DNA from: CATQHL01 sp965204655
GTDB taxonomy: Bacteria; Actinomycetota; Acidimicrobiia; Acidimicrobiales; CATQHL01
Reading direction: 5' to 3'
NCBI GenBank assembly: GCA_965204655.1
Contig: OZ241998.1
Coordinates: forward strand, 2,294,001-2,358,000
DNA: 64,000 nt
Shown here: one piece after another, positions 45,527 through 55,042 of the stretch
Numbering within the stretch: the stretch's first letter is position 1
Layout: the number at the start of each line of letters is the position of its first letter
Made by a program: the position numbers and the translations under genes
The notes under the pieces: model-generated
What the model was told of the DNA's origin: nothing
The model's input: only the letters and a program-made list of their open reading frames with translations
Database searches by the model: none

Positions 45527-46375
45527 ATGGCCGCCATCACCCTCGACGGAGAGCGTCTAGCCGCCGAACTAAAGGCCGACCTGCGCCGCCGCATAGAAAC
45601 GCTCGCGGAGCGCGGGATCACCCCGGGGCTGGGCACGCTCTTAGTAGGCGATGACGCTCCGTCAGCCAAGTACGTCTTGATGAAGCACCAGGACTGCTCC
45701 GAGGTAGGGATCAAGTCAACACACGTGCACCTCCCCGCCGACGCATCCCGGAGCGACGTTTCCGACGCCGTGGCGGAGTTCAACTCCGACGCCGACATCC
45801 ACGCCTTCCTCATGCAGTACCCCTTCCCGCCTGGCCTCAGCTACGAAACCGCCCTAGCGGAGGTCGACCCCGCCAAGGACGCCGACGGGCTGCATCCGGT
45901 CAACCTCGGACGGCTGCTCCAGGGCGTTGAAGCTCCGCTGGCCTGCACGCCAGCGGGCATCGTTCACATGCTGTCCGCCTACGACATCCCCATTGAGGGC
46001 TCCCACGTGGTGATCGTGGGCAGAGGCCTCACCATCGGCCGCCCGCTGGCCAACCTCCTGTCGCTCAAGCGCCCCGGCGCCAACGCCGCAGTGACGGTCG
46101 TCCATACCGGAGTCGACGACCTGGCTGCTTTCACCCGTCAGGCCGACATACTCGTCGCAGCGGCGGGCTCGCCCGGTCTCGTGACTGCCTCCATGGTCAA
46201 GCCGGGCGCCGCAGTCATAGCCGCCGGAGCGAGCTTTGAGGGCGGCAGGATGCTCTCCGACGTCTCCGACGAAGTGGCTGAGGTGGCCGGTTGGCTGTCC
46301 CCCCGCATCGGCGGCGTAGGCCCGATGACCCGGGCGATGCTCCTGAGCAACACAGTCTCCGCCGCCGAGCGCTAG
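45527..46375 (+). CDS. folD: Methylenetetrahydrofolate dehydrogenase/cyclohydrolase
   Basis: 282 residues. The catalytic Tyr/Lys segment is SAKYVLMKHQDC. PAKDADGLHPVNLGRL, the NADP fold HVVIVGRGLTIGRPLANLL, and PRIGGVGPMTRAMLL are the FolD signatures. It interconverts one-carbon folates in the cytoplasm. The ATG follows a C-rich spacer with no clear ribosome site. Confidence 0.96.
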   Translation: MAAITLDGERLAAELKADLRRRIETLAERGITPGLGTLLVGDDAPSAKYVLMKHQDCSEVGIKSTHVHLPADASRSDVSDAVAEFNSDADIHAFLMQYPFPPGLSYETALAEVDPAKDADGLHPVNLGRLLQGVEAPLACTPAGIVHMLSAYDIPIEGSHVVIVGRGLTIGRPLANLLSLKRPGANAAVTVVHTGVDDLAAFTRQADILVAAAGSPGLVTASMVKPGAAVIAAGASFEGGRMLSDVSDEVAEVAGWLSPRIGGVGPMTRAMLLSNTVSAAER

Positions 46376-46516
46376 CGCCTCCGTCCCGCCGTTCGCCTCC
46401 GTCCGCCCCTCCGCTCGCCCCCGCCCCGCCGGCCCCTCCGCTCGCCTCCATCCGCCGCCCGCTCTGCCCCCGCTCCCGCCCCTCCGCCCGCTTAATTAGC
46501 GCCCGTTGCCCGTAGA

Positions 46517-47743
46517 ATGATCCCAATGTCACAAGATTCCCAAGCTTCAGAAGGCAAAATCACCCTCGGCCCCGACGGGGAGTTGCTCGTACCCGACAGG
46601 CCGATTATCCCCTACGTAGAAGGCGACGGCACAGGCATAGACATCTGGCCCGCCGCCCAGGCCGTGCTCGACGCCGCTGCCGCCAAGCACGGCAGGAGCA
46701 TCGCTTGGCTAGAAGTGACTGCTGGCGAAAAGGCCTACAAAGAGACCGGAGACTGGCTGCCCCAGGAGACGATAAAAGCCTTTGAAGAGCACCTAATCGG
46801 CATCAAAGGCCCGCTCACTACCCCGATAGGCGGAGGCTTCCGCAGCCTCAACGTGGCTATCCGCCAGTTGCTCGATCTCTACGTCTGCCTGCGCCCAGTG
46901 CGCTGGTTCAAGGGCGTTCCTTCGCCGGTCAAGCGCCCCGAACTGGTCGACATGGTGATCTTCCGTGAAAACACCGAGGACATCTATGCGGGCATAGAGG
47001 CCGAAGCGGGCTCGACCGAAGCCGCACGTCTGCGGGAGATCATCCATGAAACGTTCGGACGCGACATTCCAGAAGACGCCGGAATCGGCATCAAGCCGGT
47101 CTCCCGCGCCAACTCTCACCGACTTCAGCGCGCCGCCCTGAACTTCGCCGTGAAACGAGATCGCTCCAGCGTCACCTGGGTGCACAAGGGCAACATCATG
47201 AAGTTCACCGAGGGCGCTTTCCAGAACTGGGGCTACGAACTGGTGAGGGAGGAGTACTCCGACGTCGCCGTGGGCTGGGACGACTGCGGCGGCCAGCCGG
47301 GCGAAAAGATCCTCGTGAAAGACGCCATAGCCGATATCGCCCTTCAGCAGATACTCACCCGCCCAGCCGAGTTCGACGTGCTCGCCACGATGAACCTCAA
47401 CGGCGACTACCTTTCCGATGCCCTGGCCGCTCAGGTCGGCGGCATCGGCATCGCTCCAGGCGGCAACATCAACTACGAGACCGGCCACGGCGTGTTCGAA
47501 GCCACCCACGGCACTGCCCCCAAGTACGCCGGGCTCGACAAGGTGAATCCGTCCTCCGTGATGCTCTCCGGCGTGATGATGTTCGAGCACCTAGGCTGGA
47601 GGGCAGCCGCCGAGAACATCATCTCCGCAATGGAGCAGACCATCGCAGAGCGCATCGTTACTTACGACTTCGCCCGCCTCATGGATCACGCCACCGAGGT
47701 GCGTTGTTCGGAGTTCGCCTCAGCCATCATCGACCGGCTCTAG
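46517..47743 (+). CDS. icd: Isocitrate dehydrogenase, NADP type
   Basis: 408 residues. Substrate site RSLNVAIRQ (the serine that is phosphorylated in E. coli Icd), VIFRENTEDIYAGIE, VTWVHKGNIMKFTEGAF, and the cofactor loop INYETGHGVFEATHGTAPKY. It catalyses the TCA step to 2-oxoglutarate. The start may be the ATG at 46517 or the one 9 nt later. mdh follows with no gap. Confidence 0.95.
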   Translation: MIPMSQDSQASEGKITLGPDGELLVPDRPIIPYVEGDGTGIDIWPAAQAVLDAAAAKHGRSIAWLEVTAGEKAYKETGDWLPQETIKAFEEHLIGIKGPLTTPIGGGFRSLNVAIRQLLDLYVCLRPVRWFKGVPSPVKRPELVDMVIFRENTEDIYAGIEAEAGSTEAARLREIIHETFGRDIPEDAGIGIKPVSRANSHRLQRAALNFAVKRDRSSVTWVHKGNIMKFTEGAFQNWGYELVREEYSDVAVGWDDCGGQPGEKILVKDAIADIALQQILTRPAEFDVLATMNLNGDYLSDALAAQVGGIGIAPGGNINYETGHGVFEATHGTAPKYAGLDKVNPSSVMLSGVMMFEHLGWRAAAENIISAMEQTIAERIVTYDFARLMDHATEVRCSEFASAIIDRL

Positions 47744-47760
47744 TGCCCGGAGAGCAAACC

Positions 47761-48744
47761 TTGCCGGTGCGCGTGGCCGTCACCGGCGCAGCCGGACGCA
47801 TCGGCTACAGCCTCCTTTTCCGCATAGCAGCAGGGGAGATGCTCGGCTCTCATCAGCCGATCACCCTCCAACTTCTAGAGATACCTCCGGCGATGGCCGC
47901 CCTGGAGGGCGTGGCCATGGAACTCGACGACTGCGCCTTCGACCTCCTAGCGGGGGTCGAGATCACCGACAGGGCGGAAACTGCCTTTGACGGCGCCACC
48001 TGGGCCATTCTGGTGGGCAGCCGCCCGCGCACCAAGGGCATGGAGCGCAAGGATCTCCTGGAGGCCAACGGCGCAATCTTCACCGGGCAGGGGAGGGCGT
48101 TGTCCGAGCAAGCGTCCGACGACGTGCGAATCCTCGTGGTGGGCAATCCGGCCAACACGAACTGCCTGATTGCTATGAACAACGCAGCAGACATCCCCGC
48201 CGAGCGTTTCAACGCAATGACCCGGCTCGACCACAACCGTGCCGTCGCCGCCCTCGCCCGCAAGGCGTCGGCGCCCGCTTCTGCGGTCAGGCGTATGACC
48301 ATCTGGGGTAACCATTCCTCCACGCAGTATCCCGACGTCTTCTCGGCTGAGATCGACGGCACCCCGGCGGCTGAGTTGGTGGATCTGACCTGGCTGGAGG
48401 GCGAGTTCATCCCCGCCGTCGCTCAGCGCGGCGCCGCCATCATCGACGCCCTAGGGGTCTCCAGCGCCGCTTCCGCCGCTTCCGCCGCCATCGACCACGT
48501 GCGCGATTGGAACTCCGGCACCCCCACCGGCGACTGGGTGAGCGTCGCCCTGCCCTCCGACGGCAGTTACGGAGTGCCTGCCGGACTGGTCAGTTCCTTC
48601 CCCTGCACGAGCACTCACGGACGCTGGAAAATCGTAGAGGGGATCGCTCTGAACGATTTCAGCCGCCCCCGCCTGCTGGCCACGGTCGCAGAGCTAGCCG
48701 AGGAGCGGGAAGCCGTAACCGAACTAGGCCTGCTCCCGACCTGA
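47761..48744 (+). CDS. mdh: Malate dehydrogenase
   Basis: About 327 residues. The NAD fold is VTGAAGRIGYSLLFRIAAGE; the active site is RTKGMERKDLL, VGNPANTNC, TRLDHNRA, and the catalytic His in IWGNHSSTQYPD. TTG at 47761 has GGAG 8 nt upstream and gives the conserved start PVRVAVTG. A GTG at 47743 overlapping the icd stop is the alternative. Pairing with icd makes a TCA operon. Confidence 0.94.
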   Translation: MPVRVAVTGAAGRIGYSLLFRIAAGEMLGSHQPITLQLLEIPPAMAALEGVAMELDDCAFDLLAGVEITDRAETAFDGATWAILVGSRPRTKGMERKDLLEANGAIFTGQGRALSEQASDDVRILVVGNPANTNCLIAMNNAADIPAERFNAMTRLDHNRAVAALARKASAPASAVRRMTIWGNHSSTQYPDVFSAEIDGTPAAELVDLTWLEGEFIPAVAQRGAAIIDALGVSSAASAASAAIDHVRDWNSGTPTGDWVSVALPSDGSYGVPAGLVSSFPCTSTHGRWKIVEGIALNDFSRPRLLATVAELAEEREAVTELGLLPT

Positions 48745-48823
48745 CCCCAGAGCCCTCCAGTCAGGCTCGCCACAGCCCCAATCCTCACCTAGTCGAGCCC
48801 CCCAGCCACCCGAGCCGAGCCCC

Positions 48824-50233
48824 TCAGCCTACTGACCCCTCCATCTGCAGTTCAATCAGCCTGCTCCACTCCACCGCGTACTCCATGGGCAGCGTCCGCG
48901 TGACCGGCTCAATGAACCCATTCACGATCATTCCCATGGCTTGCTCTTCGCTCAACCCCCTGCTCATCAAGTAGAAGAGCTGCTCGTCTGCCACCTTAGA
49001 GACCACGGCCTCGTGGCCGATGACGGCGTCGACAGTGCCCACCTCCATATACGGGTAGGTGTCTGAAATACTGTTCTCATCGAGAATGAGAGCGTCGCAC
49101 TGCACGTGGCTCTTGCAGCCGTAGGCGTCCTCCTCCACCCGAACTAGCCCGCGGTAACTCGTCCGCCCGCCATCCTTTGAAATTGACTTGGACACGATCT
49201 TTGAGGTCGTTTCCGGTGCGGCGTGGGTCATCTTGGCGCCTGTGTCCTGGTGCTGACCGCTTCCCGCATACGCCACCGACAGCACCTCGCCAGACGCCTT
49301 CGGCCCCACCATCACGACAGCCGGATACTTCATAGTCAACTGGCTGCCAATGTTGCCGTCGATCCATTCCATGTGCCCCTCGGCTTCCACCCGAGCGCGC
49401 TTAGTAACCAGGTTGTAGACGTTTGACGACCAGTTCTGAATGGTCGTGTAGGTGACTCGCGCCCCGCTGCCCACCACGATCTCCACCACCGCTGAATGCA
49501 GGGAGTCGCTGGTGTAGACCGGCGCTGAGCACCCCTCAATGTAGTGAACCTGAGCTCCTTCGTCGGCGATGATCAGGGTGCGCTCAAACTGCCCCATATT
49601 TTCGGCGTTAATCCTAAAGTAAGCCTGCAGAGGCAGTTCTACGCTCACGCCCGGCGGCACGTATATAAATGATCCGCCCGACCACACGGCGGAGTTCAAG
49701 GCCGAGAACTTGTTGTCGTTAGGCGGAATCACCTTCCCGAAGTGCTTGCGAACCAACTCGGGGTGCTCCCGCACCGCCGTGTCCATGTCGCAGAAGACGA
49801 CGCCCTGGGCTTCCAGGTCTTCGCGGTTGCGGTGGTAGACCACCTCCGACTCGTACTGCGCCGTCACGCCGGCTAGATACTTCCGCTCGGCTTCGGGGAT
49901 GCCTAGCCGCTCGTAGGTGTTCTTGATGCTCTCCGGCACCTCGTCCCACTCGCTCACCTGTTCCTCGGTGGGCTTGATGTAGTAGTAGATGTTGTCGAAG
50001 TCGATATTTCCGAGTTCGCCTCCCCAGGTCGGCAGAGGGCGATTCTCGAAACGGCTCAGCGACTTCATCCTGAATTTGCGCATCCAGTCGGGCTCGCTTT
50101 TCATTTGCGATATTTCCGAGACGATGTCGGCGTCCAGCCCTCGGCGGGGCTTGAACACGTAGTCTTCCTCGTCGCTCCACCCCAGGGCGTAATTGCCTAG
50201 TTCAACACCGATTTTCGTAGCTGTATCGGTCAT
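48824..50233 (-). CDS. sufB: Fe-S cluster assembly protein SufB
   Basis: About 469 residues. NSAVWSGGSFIYVPPGVSVE, EGCSAPVYTSDSLHSAVVEI, and GCKSHVQCDALIL, then GHEAVVSKVADEQLFYLMSR, define SufB. The ATG at 50233 has GGAG close upstream; an ATG 30 nt earlier in frame is less likely. Other suf genes are not next to it, which is unusual for Actinomycetota, where sufB is normally in an operon with sufDCS. Confidence 0.95.
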   Translation of the reverse strand: MTDTATKIGVELGNYALGWSDEEDYVFKPRRGLDADIVSEISQMKSEPDWMRKFRMKSLSRFENRPLPTWGGELGNIDFDNIYYYIKPTEEQVSEWDEVPESIKNTYERLGIPEAERKYLAGVTAQYESEVVYHRNREDLEAQGVVFCDMDTAVREHPELVRKHFGKVIPPNDNKFSALNSAVWSGGSFIYVPPGVSVELPLQAYFRINAENMGQFERTLIIADEGAQVHYIEGCSAPVYTSDSLHSAVVEIVVGSGARVTYTTIQNWSSNVYNLVTKRARVEAEGHMEWIDGNIGSQLTMKYPAVVMVGPKASGEVLSVAYAGSGQHQDTGAKMTHAAPETTSKIVSKSISKDGGRTSYRGLVRVEEDAYGCKSHVQCDALILDENSISDTYPYMEVGTVDAVIGHEAVVSKVADEQLFYLMSRGLSEEQAMGMIVNGFIEPVTRTLPMEYAVEWSRLIELQMEGSVG

Positions 50234-50290
50234 CTCACTCCATCCTTCGTAGCCGAAAGCCACCGAGCGGCTTCGACTTGCCTTCTTGCT

Positions 50291-50809
50291 CTAGTCTAGC
50301 CGACGCATTTCCTCCCTGAAACGGCGCGCCCGCACCACGTAGCTTTTTGCCCCTTCCAGCAACTCTTCGGCGTCTACGGCGTTCTCCCTAATCTTGGCCG
50401 GCACTCCCAGCGCCACTGCCCCTGCCGGCACGTGCGTGTCGGCCAGCACCACTGCGCCCGCCGCCACCAAAGCGCCCGAGCCGATCACCGCCCGATGCAG
50501 CACCACGGCGCTGCTGCCGACGAGCGCCCCGTCCTCCACCGAGCAGCCTTCAAGGTGAACTAGGTGGCCGATCGTGCAGTCGTTGCCTACCGAAGTCTGC
50601 TCTTCGGAGGTCACGTGGATGACCGCCCCATCCTGAATAGACGTCCGCTCTCCCACCCGGATGAGCCCGTCGTCCCCCCTCAGCACGGCCTGCGGCCAGA
50701 CGCTGCTGCCTGCGCCTATCGAAACGTTACCGATCACCGACGCGTCGGGATGAACGTAAGCCCCCGAGTGGATCTCGGGTTCCACTTCTCCTAGTGCATA
50801 TATAGCCAA
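50291..50809 (-). CDS. Gamma-carbonic-anhydrase-like hexapeptide protein
   Basis: 172 residues of left-handed beta-helix repeats (SVIGNVSIGAGSSVWPQAVL, RGDDGLIRVG, TIGHLVHLEGCSV, VGSSAVVLHRAVIG). His residues at the trimer zinc site are partly visible (GHLVHLEG). Family members include carbonic anhydrases and acyl carriers/transferases of the YrdA/PaaY type. It lies upstream of sufB on the same strand, with a 57-nt gap. Confidence 0.88.
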   Translation of the reverse strand: MAIYALGEVEPEIHSGAYVHPDASVIGNVSIGAGSSVWPQAVLRGDDGLIRVGERTSIQDGAVIHVTSEEQTSVGNDCTIGHLVHLEGCSVEDGALVGSSAVVLHRAVIGSGALVAAGAVVLADTHVPAGAVALGVPAKIRENAVDAEELLEGAKSYVVRARRFREEMRRLD

Positions 50810-51122
50810 TCGCTGCTCCTGTCTCTCCCTGTTGCCTCTCTATTCTCTCCTGTTGCCTCTCTATCGTTGCTTGTGCCCGCTGTTTCTGCTTGTCTCCGTC
50901 GCCTCTCTCCGTTTGTCTGTCAACCACGACGCACTTATTCGCCGTGGTCGTGATGAACTCCTTGTCTCCGTCGCCTCTCTCCGTCTGTCTGTCAACGGCT
51001 CCCGTCCCGCCGTCCTTTCCCCGTGGCTTCCGCCTGCTGTGTCGTTTCGTCTGTCCCTATTCGCTATTCCCGCCCCGACCCCGCCGCTTCGATCTTCTTC
51101 TTTAACTTACATCAGGGGTGTG
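50810..51122. repeat. Gap with a 36-nt direct repeat
   Basis: 313 nt without a gene. A 36-nt segment is repeated once with a single mismatch (50889-50924 and 50961-50996), and shorter CCTCTCT/TGTTGCC units recur around it. The sequence is T/C-rich on the plus strand. It separates the divergent ends of birA and the carbonic-anhydrase-like gene. Confidence 0.65.
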
Positions 51123-52256
51123 TCAGCGCAGGTGAATGCAGTCTCCCGCGGAGATCACGACCCGCCCGACCCGCCCGTCTAGCTCGCCTTTTGTTGCCAA
51201 TTCCGCTGAAACCGTTGCCAATTCCGCTGTAACCCCCTTGTCTGTTCCTCTGCCTGTTTCGAGGATCAGGTGGCCGCTTTCGGTCAGACCCACTGCAGTT
51301 CCCTCTACGACGCCCCCGGGGGTGCTCACGCTCACCGGGCGACCCAGCGTGATGCAGCAACTGCCAAGTTTCCTCACGAGCGTCTCCGCCCCCGCCGCCT
51401 CCCTGTCCAGACACCGATACCAGCGGTCGAAGTTCGCTAACACCCGAATAAGAAATTCGTGGCGTTCCACCGACTTTCCGGCGAGCCGATCTAGCGACAC
51501 CGGCGGCAATGGTTGAAACGCTCTTTCACCAGGGTCTCCCTCCGCTCGCTGCGATCCGTAGAATTCTCGCTCCTTACCGGCGCGTTGAAGCGCTCTTTCA
51601 CCAGGGTCTCCCTCCGCTCCGCTGTCCGCCACCTCAGCTACTGCCCGCTCGAGTTCCTTGCTCCAGCGCAGGTTGACGCCCAGCCCCACGACCACTGTTG
51701 GTATTGTCGCCCGCCGAGGTTCCCCCCCGCGCTCGTGTCCGGTCAACGCAAGGGGAGCAGTCTCGGCCAGCACTCCTGCCAACTTCATTTCCGCCGACCC
51801 TGCGCCCCCTTGCCTGCGTGCGCTTCCTTCCCGTTTCGCTGAAGTTTCATCTATGCGGCCGACTAAGTCGTTAGGCCACTTGATGTCAACCTCTGCGCCC
51901 AGAGATCTGCAGGTTTCCAACGCCGAGATCGCCATGGCCTGCGTCAACAGCGCCAACCGAACCGCTTGCCAACCGATCGGGCGCAGCAGCACCGACATCA
52001 ACAGCGCAGACCCTCTAGGAGCTACCCAAGACCGCCCGCCCCGCCCCCTTCCGCTGCGTTGGTACTCCGCCACAAGCACGCTGCCGTGCCCGCCCGCATC
52101 GGCTCCCGCCTGACGTTCCGTGAGTTGCTGTCCTCCGAATGCCCGCCTTTCAGCCGCGGCTTCTAGCAGGTCGGAATTCGTGGAGGCTGTTTCGGTCACC
52201 CACTCGATTCGAGTAAAAATCGTGCCTGCCAACTCCCTCTGAACGTCTGCGGGCAT
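51123..52256 (-). CDS. birA: Biotin-[acetyl-CoA-carboxylase] ligase with inserted repeats
   Basis: 377 residues, no DNA-binding domain. Ligase motifs: TASTNSDLL, biotin loop GRGRGGRSWVAPRGSALL, IKWPNDLV, KLAGVLAE and VVGLGVNLR. A 25-residue insertion follows WPNDL. Another carries a duplicated AEGDPGERA(L/F)Q segment, caused by a 35-nt direct repeat at about 51518-51552 and 51585-51619. Its ATG overlaps the stop of the coiled-coil gene (TGATG), so the two are translationally coupled. Biotinylation of the AccC-type protein encoded 8-10 kb away is the expected role. Confidence 0.9.
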   Translation of the reverse strand: MPADVQRELAGTIFTRIEWVTETASTNSDLLEAAAERRAFGGQQLTERQAGADAGGHGSVLVAEYQRSGRGRGGRSWVAPRGSALLMSVLLRPIGWQAVRLALLTQAMAISALETCRSLGAEVDIKWPNDLVGRIDETSAKREGSARRQGGAGSAEMKLAGVLAETAPLALTGHERGGEPRRATIPTVVVGLGVNLRWSKELERAVAEVADSGAEGDPGERALQRAGKEREFYGSQRAEGDPGERAFQPLPPVSLDRLAGKSVERHEFLIRVLANFDRWYRCLDREAAGAETLVRKLGSCCITLGRPVSVSTPGGVVEGTAVGLTESGHLILETGRGTDKGVTAELATVSAELATKGELDGRVGRVVISAGDCIHLR

Positions 52257-53023
52257 CAGCGGTCGGGAGTCATCTCCGCTCGTTCTTTGATCTCTTCTAG
52301 TTCTTCTGCGTCTTCTTCCAGATTTGGCTCGACGTCGTAGATGGGAATTGGCGGTTCCTCGGTTTCGTCTACTTGCTGCACTCCAAGGATGCCCTCAATT
52401 CTTCCGAGGCTTCGGTTGTTCCTGACCAGCAACTGGTTCTGGAATGCGGCGGTCTTTCTGAAATCCTTCATGCCTTCAATGTTGGCTTGGACATCTTTCC
52501 TGTTGACTTGGGTGGCTGCGAGTGCGTCTGCGGCGGTTTTTCGGAGTTCTTTGATGCCTTCGGTGTTGGCTTGGATGTCTCGTCTGTTGGCTTCGATGTC
52601 TTTCCTGCTGGCTTCTACGAGCACTTGGAGTTTCGTGATCCCCTCGGCGTTAGCAGAGATGAGTTTGCCAGCGTCACTCAACAGTTTCTTGTTCTCGGTG
52701 CGCATTGCTTGCATGCGTGCTTCGAACTTGGTGTCGGATTCTTTCATTAGTTGTCGGTGTTCGGCGTCGGATTCTTTCATCAGTTGTCGGTGCTCTGTGC
52801 TGATTTCTTGCATGCGTTGTCGGTGTTCGGCGTCGGATTCTCGCATTCGTGCTTCGAATTTGTCGTCGGATTCTCTTATCAGTTGTCGGTGTTCGGCGTC
52901 GATCTCTTGCATCAGTTTGCTGTGCTCTTTCTGGCTAGTATCGGTTCTCTTGATTAAGTAGACCAGTATTCCTACGAGTAGGGCTATCAGTGTTCCTATC
53001 AGGGATACGCCAGCTACTACCAT
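52256..53023 (-). CDS. Membrane-anchored coiled-coil protein, array copy 1
   Basis: 255 residues. One N-terminal membrane helix (residues 2-24) is followed by KRT, so the rest probably faces the cytoplasm. Residues 41-106 are six uninterrupted 11-residue repeats of the types SDxKFEARMQA, SDAEHRQRMQE and IDAEHRQLMKE. One copy of a second repeat type (RDIQANTEGIKELRKTAADA) follows. The tail (KDFRKTAAFQNQLLVRNNRS ... GRIEGILGVQQVDETEEPPI, ending acidic) is nearly identical in all four copies. The ribosome site is AAGGAGG. I know no family for it. Only this copy has an intact birA downstream. Confidence 0.85.
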   Translation of the reverse strand: MVVAGVSLIGTLIALLVGILVYLIKRTDTSQKEHSKLMQEIDAEHRQLIRESDDKFEARMRESDAEHRQRMQEISTEHRQLMKESDAEHRQLMKESDTKFEARMQAMRTENKKLLSDAGKLISANAEGITKLQVLVEASRKDIEANRRDIQANTEGIKELRKTAADALAATQVNRKDVQANIEGMKDFRKTAAFQNQLLVRNNRSLGRIEGILGVQQVDETEEPPIPIYDVEPNLEEDAEELEEIKERAEMTPDR

Positions 53024-53929
53024 TTTTCCTCCTTCGGGTGTTCTGCGCTGCCCAGAGTGTTAATCCGTCGGCTCCTTTTGGCCGTGGGCTCTCCGCCCGA
53101 GCGTCGGTTCTGTTGTGGCCTCCTCGGCAATCATCCAACTTCTAATGCGTGTAAGAAACCTCAAGTGCAGTATGTCTCCAAAAGCAGTATATCACTAAAT
53201 ATAATAAAACTAATCTAAATTAGCTCTACTCAGTAAATCTTATCTCATAATCAGCAGTATAGCAAAATGTGCTTACATCACCTACCTAGGGTCACAAATC
53301 AAAATACATCGAAGAGAGGAGTCGTTCGGGAACTGGGGCTGCCCCCCCCCCCCCCCATCGACTAGAGGCTTATCGTTCGGAAACTGGCCTACCATCTCTC
53401 AACGGGGGAGGCGCGGCGTTGACGGGGGACTGGGGGCTTGCCACCCCCCTCGACGGGGCGGAGGCGGACGCTAGGAAATTGGTGACTGCCGCTCAGCGTG
53501 CCCCATCTCGACAGGAGGGTGCCGCCCTTCTCGAGGGGGGCTGGTGACTTGCCGCTCCGCGTGTCCAACTCGACTGGAGCGTGCCGCCCCTCTCGACGGG
53601 GGACTTGCCCGCCCCTCTCAACTGGAGGGGAGACGCGGGCGTCGCCTGGGGATTGGGACCTTGCCGCCCCATTCGACGGGGGGACGTTCCCCCGCTCTCA
53701 ATATCGGCAGCCCGCATACCCTGCGAGCCGGTAAGCATTCACGCCGGCGGGACGCCGGTGCGGCGGTGAGCGAAGACCGAGCCCCGTCTGCCCGTGCCCC
53801 GCCTGCCTGCGCCCCGTCTGCCCGTCTGCCTGCGTCTCGCCCGACCGAGCCCCGCCCCTTCCGCCGTGTCGGCAGTCTGTCACGAACACGCTGCCGTGCC
53901 TGCCAGTTCCCTCTGAACGTTTGCGGGCA
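53024..53929. repeat. Array spacer 1: AT-rich promoter zone and GC-rich low-complexity zone
   Basis: Three parts. First, about 300 nt conserved in all four units: the 5' leader of the coiled-coil gene and an AT-rich block with TATACTGC (minus strand) at 53184-53191 and 53254-53261 and a variant at 53167-53174. Then a GC-rich zone of scattered CTCGACGGGGG-like units, including a run of 15 C at 53342-53356. Then a hairpin-rich stretch (ACGCCGGCGG/GACGCCGGTG, about 53735-53765) and Cys-codon-like TGCCCG repeats. The accC fragment found in units 2 and 3 is missing here. Confidence 0.7.
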
Positions 53930-53930
53930 T
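53842..53930 (-). pseudogene. birA 5' remnant 1
   Basis: The end of spacer 1 matches the start of birA (initial ATG overlapping the coiled-coil stop, MPANVQRELAGT). It then jumps across a 136-nt deletion (birA 52086 to 52222, at a GTGCC microhomology) to sequence from further inside birA. The frame closes after 16 codons. It marks the left edge of the amplified unit. Confidence 0.75.
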
Positions 53931-55042
53931 CAGCGGTCGGGAGTCATCTCCGCTCGTTCTTTGATCTCTTCTAGTTCTTCTGCGTCTTCTTCCAGATCTG
54001 CCTCGACGTCGTAGATGGGAATTGGCGGTTCCTCGGTTTCGTCTACTTGCTGAACCCCAAGGATGCCCTCAATTCTTCCGAGGCTTCGGTTGTTCCTGAT
54101 CAGCAACTGGTTCTGGAATGCGGCGGTCTTTCTGAAATCCTTCATGCCTTCGGTGTTGGCTTCGATGTCTTTTCTGTTGGCTTGGGTGGCTGCGAGTGCG
54201 TCTGCGGCGGTTTTTCGGAGTTCTTTGATGCCTTCGGTGTTGGCTTCGATGTCTTTCCTGTTGGTGTGGATGTCTTTGTTGCTGGCTTGGGCGGTTGCGA
54301 GTGCGTCTGCGGCGGTTTTTCGGAGTTCTTTGATGCCTTCGGTGTTGGCTTCGATGTCTTTCCTGTTGGTGTGGATGTCTTTGTTGCTGGCTTGGGCGGT
54401 TGCGAGTGCGTCTGCGGCGGTTTTTCGGAGTTCTTTGATGCCTTCGGTGTTGGCTTCGATGTCTTTCCTGTTGGTGTGGATGTCTTTGTTGCTGGCTTGG
54501 GCGGTTGCGAGTGCGTCTGCGGCGGTTTTTCGGAGTTCTTTGATGCCTTCGGTGTTGGCTTCGATGTCTTTCCTGTTGGTGTGGATGTCTTTGTTGCTGG
54601 CTTGGGCGGTTGCGAGTGCGTCTGCGGCGGTTTTTCGGAGTTCTTTGATGCCTTCGGTGTTGGCTTCGATGTCTTTCCTGTTGGCTTCTACGAGCACTTG
54701 GAGTTTCGTGATCCCCTCGGCGTTAGCAGCGATGAGTTTGCCGGCGTCGCTCAACAGCGTGCTGTTCTCGGTGCGCATTTCTTGCATGCGTTGCCGGTGT
54801 TCGGCGTCGGATGCTCGCATGCGTGCTTCGAATTTGGCGTCGGATTCTTTCATTAGTTGTCGGTGTTCGGCGTCGATTTCTTGCATGCGTTTTCTGTGTT
54901 CGGCGTCGGATTCACGCATCAGTTTTCTGTGCTCTTTGCTGTGCTTTTCCTGGCTAGTATCGGTTCTCTTGATCAAGTAGATCAGTATCCCTACGAGTAC
55001 GGTTATCAGTGTTCCTATCAGGGTTATGCCGGCTACTACCAT
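53930..55042 (-). CDS. Membrane-anchored coiled-coil protein, array copy 2 (35-residue repeats expanded)
   Basis: 370 residues. It has the same N-terminal membrane helix and tail as copy 1. It carries four or five 11-residue repeats (to residue 88), then at residues 121-288 nearly five exact copies of a 35-residue unit beginning NRKDIEANTEGIKELRKTAA. Thirty-five residues are five heptads, so each copy lengthens the coiled coil without changing its register. The stop overlaps the birA remnant's ATG, as in copy 1. Function unknown. Confidence 0.85.
   Translation of the reverse strand: MVVAGITLIGTLITVLVGILIYLIKRTDTSQEKHSKEHRKLMRESDAEHRKRMQEIDAEHRQLMKESDAKFEARMRASDAEHRQRMQEMRTENSTLLSDAGKLIAANAEGITKLQVLVEANRKDIEANTEGIKELRKTAADALATAQASNKDIHTNRKDIEANTEGIKELRKTAADALATAQASNKDIHTNRKDIEANTEGIKELRKTAADALATAQASNKDIHTNRKDIEANTEGIKELRKTAADALATAQASNKDIHTNRKDIEANTEGIKELRKTAADALAATQANRKDIEANTEGMKDFRKTAAFQNQLLIRNNRSLGRIEGILGVQQVDETEEPPIPIYDVEADLEEDAEELEEIKERAEMTPDR
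54179..54682 (-). repeat. 105-bp in-frame tandem repeat inside coiled-coil copy 2
   Basis: 4.8 copies of a 105-nt unit that are identical or nearly so at the DNA level. The unit encodes 35 residues (five heptads). Paralogues 1 and 4 have a single copy and paralogue 3 has none. The near identity points to recent expansion. Confidence 0.9.

Noticed and set aside
52935..53200. Leader peptide overlapping the coiled-coil start (also 58997-59200)
   Set aside because: Its ATG is absent in copy 2 and the frame is only a shadow of the conserved leader and gene start.
54179..54682. CRISPR-like regular repeats
   Set aside because: Units are 105 nt with no spacers and keep a protein frame; no cas genes are present.
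54047..54980. Long plus-strand open frames opposite the coiled-coil genes (also near 52341, 56542 and 58546)
   Set aside because: They mirror the repeats on the other strand. The minus strand has ribosome sites, a membrane helix and conserved protein differences; the plus-strand versions have none.
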